Of a stretch of 64,000 nucleotides of DNA, positions 35,861 to 45,220 are shown one piece after another. Position 1 is the first letter of the stretch. Every line of letters begins with the position of its first letter. The position numbers and the translations under genes are program-made. The notes beneath the pieces are model-generated. The model worked only from the letters and a program-made list of their open reading frames with translations. It did not search any database and was not told the DNA's origin. The stretch comes from Sordaria brevicollis (lineage: Eukaryota > Ascomycota > Sordariomycetes > Sordariales > Sordariaceae), in assembly GCA_033439795.1 (NCBI GenBank), contig JAUTDP010000015.1:868001-932000 (forward strand), in the 5' to 3' direction.

Positions 35861-36671
35861 TGAACTAAGGTAGTGACCAAGGACGAAACTCGTTAGTGTC
35901 TAGATGGTCAGAGGGGGGACAGAGGAAGGGGAGGAGGAGCTGGCGGGTGAAGAGGAAGAAGAAAAAGGGGAACGATTTACATACCTAGTACCCGTCGTGA
36001 TTCGTAAGTTGGCAAGTCGGGGCAGTATCTACTCGTAGCTATGCCGACTACTGTTGAGCTTACGTTTTAAGATCGAAAAGTTCGATGAGAGTTGTAGCGC
36101 GGTGCAGATGAGGACGGGGCTGCTACCGAAAGGGTGAAATTCGTCAATTCGATGATGTCTGGCGGCGGTGGTGTTGTGTATGGATGAGAAAAGGGGAATA
36201 AACTCCAAAAAAGTGGGCAGGCCGATCTTATAGATGCACTTCTCGCCAGCTTTTCTCTTCTGCTGCATATGTGTATGACGTATCAACTCTATCGACTCGG
36301 TGCCTTCGGCTCGGGTTGAGTTTGGAGGAAATATCCGAGCATAGGTATGCAATGCCAGAGGTACTTCAACCTGCACAGCTGCGATGGCTTCTAGTCGTAC
36401 ATCGCCAACCATGAGTGTGAGTCTGGCATCCGACACCCATTCTCTTGGAGTGTTGCGTTCTCAGCAAACCTCACACCCACGGTTACTGACCCTTTCGATT
36501 ACCTCTAGCCTCTTCGCGGGCGAGGTAGGGGCTGGCAATCCTCGAACCGTATCATGTTACGGGACCAAGGCGTTTTGACCGCTGGCAACGCCGAGCCCCG
36601 ATCAAGCACTGCAGGAGCCAGCGGCGTCTTGACTCGTCCGCAGTGACAGGACTTGGGAACGATAGCAGCGG
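35861..36671. other. Intergenic region with a 72-nt tRNA-like fold
   Basis: About 0.8 kb upstream of the small membrane-protein gene and downstream of the GRF gene. A minus-strand frame at 36029-36436 has no domain-like content. The only structure seen is the 36528-36599 cloverleaf-like palindrome, described in the findings. Confidence 0.5.
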
Positions 36672-37697
36672 TCACCATAATATCCTGACCGACGTCTCCG
36701 GCCTCTGGTGATTCCCAACTCTTTCATCAAGGGCCAAGGCACCCGTCTCCTCAACCCATACAAACTTGGCACAACCGCCCCGAGCACAGTTCCAGTACCA
36801 CTTTTTCCTTTCCTGACCAGGAACAGCATGGGAAACGTCCCAAACGAGATCCACATACTCCAGCCTCATGTACTCGCCGCAGCAGCACGTGGGTTTACTG
36901 TCACCAGCTGCTCGACTCTCGAGACTCCACCCCTTTGTTACTTCCCCTGTATTGAAGAGTGATTCTTCTCCAATTGCTTTCGGTGGTGTGTTAGCATAAC
37001 TCCCACCACGATCATCGACGCTGTGAAGCCCAGCAAGAGGAACAGGCCCGACACCACGTTCCTTCTCAATACCAACGACCACTCCATCCCACAACGGATC
37101 AGCCCATCCAACCCATCCCAACCCAAACGGACACCGCCTACAAGCAAAATACTTCTTCCCTGCGTTACCCTTTGGGTTCAGAGGGCCGACGGTGCAGAAT
37201 GTTGAAGGCTTGTGGCAGGTTTTGCAAGGCGGTCCTCGATCCGTTGCCGGCTCGTTGAGAGTTGGTTTCGAGGGTATTTCTGGTGGTAATAACCACCTGG
37301 ATTCAGCGTTGAACTTTGACAATGGCTCTGGGCTTGATAATGTCGGTTGACCTAAAGAGCTAGCCGGGCTTGATGTCAAAGAGGCGTAGGAACTGGAACG
37401 TGATGAGGTGGGAGATGATCTGTAAGAGTCGACTTGGTTGGATGACTCTGCCGGGCTCCAGGAGCTATCACCGAAAATGAATTGGCCTTGGTGTTGGCGC
37501 TGCCCCTTGCGTGTGTGGCTTACGGATGCGGCTGAAGGTCGTGAAGGTGAGGTAGACGGTGTGGGCATGAGAAGTAGGCTCAGAGGTGGCCCCGATGGCG
37601 TTGTTTCTGGCTTGCGATGATGGGAAACAGAGGCTTGTTTCGTCATGGTTTGCGGTGGCATGGCTTCCGCCCTACGGCCGTTCTCAGTGAAACGCAA
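36672..37697 (-). CDS. Double GRF-type zinc-finger protein
   Basis: 341 residues, one exon. Translation may instead start at an internal Met (37661), dropping 12 residues. The N-terminal ~150 residues are Ser/Pro-rich and disordered. Two GRF-type zinc fingers follow. The first, about residues 158-200, reads PCKTCHKPSTFCTVGPLNPK then GNAGKKYFACRRCPFGLGWV. The second, about 270-318, starts TCCCGEYMRLEYV and continues KKWYWNCARGGCAKFVWVEE. GRF fingers bind single-stranded or structured nucleic acid in proteins such as topoisomerase III, NEIL3 and APE2. No catalytic domain accompanies them here, so a nucleic-acid-binding accessory role is inferred. The second finger is less canonical (CCCG rather than CxCG) with a longer insert. 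It is divergent from the calmodulin-like gene across a ~1.2-kb region. Confidence 0.85.
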   Translation of the reverse strand: MRFTENGRRAEAMPPQTMTKQASVSHHRKPETTPSGPPLSLLLMPTPSTSPSRPSAASVSHTRKGQRQHQGQFIFGDSSWSPAESSNQVDSYRSSPTSSRSSSYASLTSSPASSLGQPTLSSPEPLSKFNAESRWLLPPEIPSKPTLNEPATDRGPPCKTCHKPSTFCTVGPLNPKGNAGKKYFACRRCPFGLGWVGWADPLWDGVVVGIEKERGVGPVPLAGLHSVDDRGGSYANTPPKAIGEESLFNTGEVTKGWSLESRAAGDSKPTCCCGEYMRLEYVDLVWDVSHAVPGQERKKWYWNCARGGCAKFVWVEETGALALDERVGNHQRPETSVRILW

Positions 37698-38870
37698 GAT
37701 TTGATATGGTAAGACTCGGAGCTTTATTCGGACGAGTCTTCGGATCAGGGATCAAATTGCTTGTTCGATGGTGATGGTTATGTCTTGTATGACTCGTTTG
37801 GCTTTGAAGGATCATGGTATCGACGCCGGAATGTCAACCTTCTGAACAGACAAACACGAAGCTCAAGAGCCTCAAGGACCATATCTTGTAGCTTGTATCA
37901 CCCCATCTCTTGATGCAAGAGGCCCACGATTTGTCCAATCATGTTGTCGTCGATGCTTCGATCCGGCCGACGACATTTCGGGCCAATCACGCAAAGCGTT
38001 CGGCTTAACGGGATGAACGAAGAGTTAAGAGGGGTTATATAACAAAAAGAGTGTTAAAGCATGGACGACATGGCAAAAGAGATTCAAAGCAAACACAGAG
38101 TAGAAAGGATCAGTGAGATTTCGTGAGGTTATTCGGGAGTGTCTTGTCGAGGACCGAGATTCCAACGCTGGTCGTCAAAAGTGGAACCCATCTCGCACCG
38201 TCTAGCGATGGCGACACCAAGGCCGGGGGTATCTGCTCGGAAGTGGAAGCCCGACATATCGGTGGTGATGTCCAGGTTCACGGTGAAAGCCATCTCATTT
38301 CAACAGTTTGAGATTTTGGAGAAGATTTGAGTCCATGCGGAATCCCCCAAAGAAATCGTCCCCAAAGCAGTTCTTCCAAGAATTGGTTATTGGACGATCG
38401 TGAGGGGAAGGCACATTGTGCAACAAGAGCCAGGGCAGGCACGAGCAGACACGGGCAGGCATATGTATGAGCGTTTGAGGGACCTCGAAGGACGTTGCCG
38501 GCCGCAGAACCTCAAGGACCTTACCCCACCATTCAGCTCGCATGCTTCCACTTCCTTCTGATAGGCACCTGCTGGATAGCGATACCAGCCCGCTGGAGCC
38601 TGAATTGGGTTCCCTCAGCTCCAGAGCTTGGGCCCTGATCAGCACCATCCCACTTCTCTCATGAGCTCTCACAAGACCCCTCGACTTCATTCCTCCTCCA
38701 TCAAAAATCAATTGCTTGTAATTTTTTTGGTCTTCTCACATTTTCTGGCCTTTGAACATCTTCATCATCCCTTTCACACCCAAGAAACACCATAGCGCAC
38801 ATACCGGGTACCAACACATACACCACGAATCAGTACCCCACCAAACACCGTCATACCCGTAATCGCAAAC
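37698..38870. other. Divergent promoter region, GRF gene / calmodulin-like gene
   Basis: About 1.2 kb of non-coding DNA between two divergent genes. The 3' part (about 38700-38870) is T- then C-rich, like a leader. A minus-strand frame at 38295-38711 is not convincing. No repeats seen. Confidence 0.6.
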
Positions 38871-39655
38871 ATGGTGAGTGCCGGGTACCTAACCAACAAT
38901 CACCCGAGGGCAAACATGATGTCCCAACCGACGCCCTTACTAACAAGCCATCACTCCCCTAGTCTTTCAAATCCTCCCTCACCCCCGACCAAATCGCCCA
39001 GTTCCGCGAAGTCTTCGACCTCTTCGACAAGGACCACACGGGCGACATCACAGCCGAGGAGCTCGGCGTCGTCATGCGCGAGCTGGGTCTCAACCCCTCC
39101 AAGTCCGAACTCGAGGACCTAGTCAACGAGGCCGACATTAACAAGGACGGCGTCATCAACTTTGAAGAGTTCCTCAACCTCATGTCGGCGTCCGTCAAGG
39201 AGACCGATTCCGAGAAGGAGCTGCTCGAGGCGTTCAAGGTGTTTGACAAGGACGGTTCCGGCACCATCTCTACAGAAGAGCTCAGGGCTGTCCTTAAGAG
39301 TCTGGGCGAGGATATGACGGATGCGGATGTGGATGAGATGATCAAGTTGGCGGATAAGAATGGTGATGGGCAGATCGATTGTGAGTTTCTCCCTTCTTCT
39401 TTTTCCGTTCGTGGGCTTGGAAGGGATCCGGAGCAGCGGAGAATGGGCCGAGGGCGGGGTATCTGGGCTGGGCTGGGCTAGGCCGTTGGGCTGCTGGGAG
39501 GCGATGGGTGATCGGCGCAGGTACACCCGCGTCGCGACCAACAGAGTGGAAAGAGGGGTTCTTGGCTTGGTTCAGAAGCCATTATGGATGTCCACACGTG
39601 CTAACCTCCCGTCGTCCACATTACAGATCACGAGTTTGCCCAGATTATGAAATAG
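38871..39655 (+). CDS. Calmodulin-like EF-hand protein
   Basis: Calcium-binding protein of exactly 149 residues, the calmodulin length. Exons are 38871-38873 (only the ATG), 38963-39380 and 39627-39655. The first intron (GTGAGT donor, TACTAAC branch, TAG acceptor) directly follows the start codon; the 246-nt second intron splits the last EF-hand. All four EF loops are canonical: [36 protein letters not shown] and [12 protein letters not shown]. The linker [20 protein letters not shown] keeps the calmodulin pattern. Yet the N-terminus ([20 protein letters not shown]) and many surface positions differ from the nearly invariant fungal calmodulin (ADSLTEEQVSEFKEAF), and the site equivalent to the methylated Lys115 is Asp (GEDMTD). 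I therefore read it as a calmodulin paralog, not calmodulin itself. Its targets cannot be judged. Confidence 0.93.
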
Positions 39656-40962
39656 ACGAGCTACCAGGCTTGCAGACGACACATACTCAATCCACGGGAA
39701 AACGAACGATACACCGATTCAACGAACGATATCGAGACACCGGAACGGGGCGCACGCGCACATGACATGACGAATTGAGGGCTCAGGAGCGGGTGGGTGG
39801 AATACACACAAGACACGTGAGCAGGCAGGCCGCGCGGGATGCGGGCGGGGGTGCAGATGCAGTGAGCGGGCGTGGCCATTTCATGAGTGAACATACATTT
39901 TTGTTGCTGTTACAGGTTTTTCGAGACGAAACTCAGCGGGCGTGCTTATGGAAGCCTTGGAGGGAACCGGCAATTGGGATCGATGCATGGACATATATAG
40001 GGCACGCACGCGCACGGTGTGTTCAGGGTCTGTTTTGGAAAGCTTATCAAGGCTCGGAGCTTTTTGTTCAAACACATATCAATACCAGTTTCATGCGTTG
40101 ATTGCTTTTCTTACCCTGCGAAGGGTAAGACTTTCGCAGTTTGTTGGTTGGTAAGGACCGTCGCATACTTGGCCGAAGATGAGAGCATCCAGGATCAACT
40201 GCACTAGAGGCAGGTAGAGGTATGTGATACTATCCCGGCAATCCTTGTTCATGGGAATAGTGAGCCTCTTTGAGGGGCAGTGGGGAGAAAGACATCCGCC
40301 TTCCTCTTGAACGAATTGGAGTCGTTTTGAGAAGTAGTGATGACAAATTATCATATAGGGAGATCGCTCAATCCGCCTTGATATCCTTATGCAGAGGTTA
40401 TCGCCTTGGAGTATCTATGTAGCTTGGTTTCTCGTACTTGGGACTGCTCGAACTTTTAACATATCAATATAGTGAGTTATGAGAGTCTTAATTGACTTTA
40501 AGCTCTTGAAATTTAGAAATGTGTCTCTGTTCACTCGATGGTGCAGCTTGACACACTCCAATGCCGGTTTGACTGTTAGCGCGGCACTACCACCTTTATA
40601 GTGATCCGGACCTATACGAGCCCATCAGAATAGGACAACATGGCAAATTGCTTTTCTGAAAGGCATTTTCAAAACGTTAATATGGTATATTGACTCTTTG
40701 GAAAACATATTTCTTTGGAGATTATAGCTCAAGTCAAGAATGAAAGGTATTATCACGCAATTTAAACACTTGAAGATATTGACCAGAGGCATCGAGCTAA
40801 CAAACAAACCAGTATTGGAGTGTACAGAATGGATGCATCATAAGATTATGGTACTAAAGGGAATTAATTGTGGCCAGTCTTATTGCCGTTACATGTCCAA
40901 GCAGAAACATTTTTCTTTGAATTTGATACGGCAAATCAAAGGGGTGGTCGTCGAAACACCCT
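39656..40962. other. Intergenic region containing MITE copy B
   Basis: About 1.3 kb between the calmodulin-like gene and the decayed zinc-finger array. MITE copy B occupies 40554-40822. Short overlapping frames (39661-40354) look non-coding. Confidence 0.6.
40554..40822. mobile_element. MITE copy B (inverted-repeat element)
   Basis: 269 bp; the right flank is TA (40823-40824), the left flank reads CA. Ends CACTCCAATGCCGGTTTGAC and (reverse complement) CACTCCAATACTGGTTTGTT form the terminal inverted repeat. Aligned to the reverse complement of copy A it stays collinear end to end at roughly 60% identity by eye. It sits 140 bp upstream of the zinc-finger pseudogene. Confidence 0.85.
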
Positions 40963-41919
40963 ATGAACGACGCAAATGGAAGCTCAGAGAGAAAAAAAAA
41001 ACGGCCAGAAGGAACAAGACCTGGTTTTTGTCCAGCTTGTAATTACGCTGCCGGTTCCCAACGTCTCTTGACAAACCACAAATCCACGGGCAAGCACTTA
41101 GCAAAAGTCGAACAACAAACACGGCGAGCGAAGAGGAAGAGGGACGACATCGAAGTTTCTACTTCCGAGGATGATCACGAGACCCCCCGCGAAAGGAAAG
41201 CGAGAATGGCCAAGAATGGATCGCAGCAAATAAGGCTTCTAAAAAGTATTATTGTCGTCTTCGCGATTATTCGGCTGGCAGTCTATACCTCCTAACGAAG
41301 CATAAGTCCTATAAGAAGCATCGCGATGCGGTAGCAGCTGCCCGTGAGGGGGGAGTTCACAAGATGATTCCGACGAGGTCCTTAACGAAGAAGATGAAGA
41401 GGTTGTCGTTATCAACGCCGTCGCTGAGGTTCCTGCTTCCGAGACCCCCAAGCAGAAGCTTGCGAGACAGGCCAAAGAAAGGAATGCAGCGAATAAGGCT
41501 GCCAAGAAATACTTTTGTCGTTTTTGTGGTTATGCGGCTGGCAACCAAGGCGCCCTAACGATCCACGAATTGGGGCAGAAACACCGCGATGTGGTAGCTT
41601 CCCGCGAGATCCCAGACTCACAAGATGAGTTTGACGCCTTTACGGATGACGAAGTTGTCGCTGAGGTTCCTGTTTCCGAGACCAGCGCCAAAAGGAGAGC
41701 GAGGTTGAGGAGGGAAAGGTTCGCAGTAGCCATTGCTGCTAAGGAATTCTATTGTGAGCTTTGTGATTGGGCGTTTGGTTGTCGAGGCGACTTGAAGACT
41801 CACGAGGGGACGGGGCGAAGAAGCACTTGAAGGCCAAGGCGGCACAAGCTGCCCGCGAGATTCCAGATTCACAAGATAAATTCGACACCTTTGCGGATGA
41901 CGAAGAGAAAACGAAGTGA
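40963..41919 (+). pseudogene. Decayed tandem C2H2 zinc-finger array
   Basis: Four degenerate copies of a ~75-95-residue unit lie in tandem but in shifting frames. Each unit is a CxxC-x12-HxxxxxH finger followed by KHRDxVAxxREIPDSQD-like acidic spacer and a basic RxARLxRERxAAxKAAKK segment. Finger 1 (about 41025-41100) reads FCPACNYAAGSQRLLTNHKS. Finger 2 (about 41243-41320) reads YYCRLRDYSAGSLYLLTKHK, its second Cys replaced by Arg. Finger 3 (about 41510-41590) reads YFCRFCGYAAGNQGALTIHE. Finger 4 (about 41745-41830) reads FYCELCDWAFGCRGDLKTHE. Single-base shifts near 41215, 41348 and 41818 separate units; after the last, the frame ends EEKTK-stop at 41919. H-x5-H spacing resembles U1-like or matrin-type RNA-binding fingers. 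I infer a once-functional repeat gene. The AT-richer MITE B lies just upstream. Confidence 0.7.
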
Positions 41920-42260
41920 ATGATGATGCCGAATGACATTCAGTTGTCTGCAAATGTTTACAGTGCTGGATCGGATTCCACCATTCCATCGTCAAAATAG
42001 TGTCTCATGAGCAGAAAGCAAGATGAGGATCAAAGTGTAAAGGCGATTGATATATGCAAAGCTGAGAGCACCCCAAGCTCAATACATGAACAATAAAACT
42101 GGCTTACCGAAAAGAAAAGAAGCCAAAATAACGCCAATGCTATGCAATCCTTTCACAACTCACTTCAGTCATCATGCCATCTCCATGGCTCTCCTTCACC
42201 TCTCATCATCCTTTCCGCCGTCCTCCACCATCACCTCCCATCTTCCTCACCACGTCACCC
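41920..42260. other. Short convergent intergenic region
   Basis: About 340 bp between the zinc-finger pseudogene and the protease stop codon; nothing beyond 3' flanks is visible. Confidence 0.6.
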
Positions 42261-42875
42261 TCATTTCTTATCCCTAACCCCATTATAAGCCACCAAATTC
42301 GGACTCAACTCACCCGCATCCCACACCTTATTCTTCACACCAAGCGCCCTCAACCCTCTATGCGCCTTCAACGCATCACCGTACGTCTCCGGGTCAATAC
42401 TCTTAAGATAAAGCGCCAAACCCGCCACATGCGGGGACGCCATGCTGGTCCCGCTCATGAGCATAGTCCGGTTGTTATCCCCCTCCTTTTTGCCAATGTA
42501 CGCGCTGAGAATATCCACGCCCGGAGCGAAGATATCAACGATATTTCCATAATTGGAGAAATAAGCCCGGGTGTTCTTGTGGTCGATCGCCCCAACACTG
42601 AAAGCACGGATGGAAGAGGCCGGAGAGACCATGGCGGCTGGTTGGTTCTCGTTTCCTGCGGCGACTACCGTGAGGATGCCTTCGTCGAAGGCGGCGTCGA
42701 CGATGGAGTTGAATGCTTCGGATCGGTCACTGCCCAAAGACATGTTGATTACGGAGGTCTTTTGACGCTTTTTTGCGATGATGTCCTTGACGGCCCATTC
42801 GTAGCCGTCCAGTACGATGGAGTTGGAGGACTGTTTGACGGTCAGTGTTAGTGATGGAGAGAAAGAGTGGAGAGG

Positions 42876-42921
<46 letters not shown>

Positions 42922-43742
42922 TACGCCGCCCCCGTGAAAGACCTTCACGCAAATGGCTGTGGCGTTTTTCGCTACACCATATTTTTTACCAATAACCGTG
43001 CCAACCACGTGACTTCCGTGGCCGTCCATGCTATAGGAAAGCTATTAGTAAAGGTAATATATGCGTAGTCGGAGAATATAAAAGAGAGATCATACTCGAC
43101 GAAGGGCGAGTTGGGAAAGGCGTTGTAGCCGAGCTGGACGCGACCTTCAAAGTCTTCGTGGTCTTTCCAGCATCCGGTGTCGACAACGTAGGCGTAGGTG
43201 CCGGCGCCGCCGGTGGAGTTGTAGAGGTAGTCGGATGATGTCTCGCCCTTGTTGGAGAGGTAGCCTAGACCCCAGGGGGCTTGCTTTTGGGTGATGATTG
43301 AGGTGGCGGCGGGGTTGGAGATGATGTTGTCATTGCCCTTGTAGAGACGCCAGCTGCTGTCTGTTTCGACGGTTTGGACCTGTTGTTTGGTGTTAGAATG
43401 AGTTCAGGGGTTGGGTGGCTCGGTAAATGAGTAAGTGTGGCATACATTCTCATCCCGCCTCAAGATCCTCAACGTCTCCTCATCGAATTCGCCTGAATAA
43501 GCCTTGAATTTGCTTCCTACACTCCACGACTTGTGGACACCGGCCGTGTCTCGACGCGAAAGACTCCTGGCGTGCACATCCTTCGCCCAGCTGAGATGAC
43601 TTTCGAGATCGGCGTTTTCTTTGAGCAAGACGATGTACTTTCCGGGGATCGGCTTGGTCTCGACTTCGATGATGGGAGCGGCCCATGCTGCGGGGAGGAT
43701 GATCGACGCCGCGAAAAGCGCGACGTTTTTGAACCCGACCAT
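42261..43742 (-). CDS. Secreted subtilisin-like (proteinase K family) serine protease
   Basis: Endopeptidase of family S8A, predicted secreted. Exons are 43742-43446, 43379-43096, 43030-42925 and 42830-42261, giving 418 residues. There is a signal peptide (MVGFKNVALFAASIILPAAW ending about AWA-AP). An inhibitor-I9 propeptide follows (PGKYIVLLKENADLESHLSW ... FKAYSGEFDEETLRILRR). The mature enzyme starts about residue 125. The catalytic triad is Asp near 166 (AYVVDTGCW), His near 198 (MDGHGSHVVGTV) and Ser near 358 (SGTSMASPHVAG). The oxyanion Asn is near 289 (VAAGNEN). The His motif HGSH replaces the common HGTH. The third intron carries a 44-nt poly(A) tract on the plus strand (poly-T on the coding strand) right after the donor. 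Intact and probably functional, likely extracellular or vacuolar. Confidence 0.95.
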
Positions 43743-45039
43743 CTTTTGTGTCGGTGTTGCTGTTGATCAAGGAACTTTTTGTTGGAAGAAAACAGACCGG
43801 AAACAACACCACAACAGAAGAGATGAATGAAATCGTTGACCGTCACTTTCACTCTTTTCCAACAGTTCGGCAAAAATGGCGGGAAACAACGAGCTTTTAA
43901 ACAGGCACCACCCTCCAGGGCCCCCGGGATCCACGCCGCCAACCAACAGCACCCTGCCCTGGGCCACCATCGAAACCCAGCCATAAGCCAGCATCAGCCC
44001 TACCTCCTATGGAGCTTAGCGCGTCCAGCGGTCTTCTCCACTGTCACGACGACAACGGACAAGAATAGCAATTCGCACGATGTTGTTTTCCGGTTGCTAA
44101 CGATGCAGTGTGTGCTGCGCTGTGCTGGTGATGGACCCCTGGCTAGGCACGCATCCTTCAATCACACACAGCCCGAAGGAAGTGTCCCAAACAGCCTCAA
44201 ACCCCCATGATTTCCCAGGAATAGGGAAGAGGGACTGGGGGACATTTCTTCCGCAGGCTGCAGCGAAAAAGCAAACAGGGGCTGGCTGGCTGGCTGGCTG
44301 GGCAAAGGAGAGTGCCTGGGAGACGGAAGGAGCCTTTGGGTCTGGGTACAGTAATTACCCCTGCAGTTGCAAGGCCCCCCTTTTGCTAAAACCCCCCCTT
44401 TTGCACAAGAATTTGGCTGCCCGCATTCCCTCTGCGGGGGAGAATTGCTAATTGCTATTGCAATGGCTTTAAGGGCGAATTTGCAAAAGAAGGGGTCTAA
44501 TTTTAGTAGGCGCGGCACTTATACCCGCTTACCGAGGGGTTTGGCGACCCGCTTTTTTACCCTGAGAGAAGACGACTAGTGGCTCGAAGGCTGAGAATAG
44601 TCTGTGCACTTGCACCCTCTATTGCAAAACCCCCCCTTTTGCTAGAAATTCCGCCTGCCCGCCCCACTTGCAACTGCAGGGGTAGTTACTGTACTGGGTG
44701 ATTGGCTTGGCTTCTCACTCGTTGAGGTTGCTCGGCTGTTGGCAGTGTCGTTGGTAAATAATGCAGCCAGGCGGCGTGGACGGGATGAACACCGCGCTTG
44801 TTGGGTACCATTTTCGTTGTGAGTCTCAGCGCGCTCTTTGAACCGGAAGTGAACGGTCATCTCGCGACCCCTTTTCCTTGTGCCGAACGACATCAGTTAT
44901 CGAGAGCGAGACATGCCCCATCACAAAGTTAAAGTCGTCGAAACGAAACTGAAATGGAGTCATCGTATTCTTTGACAGCTAGGCAGCGGAACGGATAGAT
45001 CGGGTTCCCTGAAAGTCAAAAACTGACGATGGAAAGTGG
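43743..45039. other. Protease promoter region with a 347-bp inverted-repeat element
   Basis: About 1.3 kb upstream of the protease gene, ending at the AGTGG target site (45035-45039) of copia element 2. It contains the miniature element at 44347-44693 and a (GGCT)n stretch near 44283-44300. No gene seen. Confidence 0.6.
44347..44693. mobile_element. Miniature inverted-repeat element, second family
   Basis: 347 bp bounded by a perfect CTGGG duplication (44342-44346 and 44694-44698). The ends TACAGTAATTACCCCTGCAG and the reverse complement of the right end, TACAGTAACTACCCCTGCAG, form a ~28-bp terminal inverted repeat continuing TTGCAAG. Subterminal direct repeats of CCCCCCCTTTTGC occur near both ends. 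No coding capacity. The 5-bp duplication and CAGT-like ends do not settle the superfamily. It is unrelated to MITE-A/B/C. Confidence 0.82.
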
Positions 45040-45220
45040 TATTACAATAATAACAATATTAGGGGAGTAAAGAAGGCTTAATTATATATAACTATATAAG
45101 ACTCTACAGACGTACAGATCTCTAACTACTATATAAAAATCCCTTAAACTCTAGACCTCGGTTATTTAAGTCACGTACACTCCTATTATCCCTATAGGCC
45201 AGCCACCCAATATTATAATA
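45040..45220 (-). repeat. LTR of copia element 2 (left copy, 3' LTR)
   Basis: 181 bp from TATTACAATAATAACAATAT to CAATATTATAATA. The partner at 50541-50721 ends CAGTATTGTGACA, so the original terminus was probably TG...CA. Differences between copies are transitions. Confidence 0.92.

Noticed and set aside
36029..36436. 135-codon minus-strand frame upstream of the small membrane-protein gene
   Set aside because: No signal, motif or splice logic; composition looks random.
38871..39655. Canonical calmodulin
   Set aside because: EF-hands and length fit, but the sequence departs too far from the nearly invariant fungal calmodulin, so I call it calmodulin-like.
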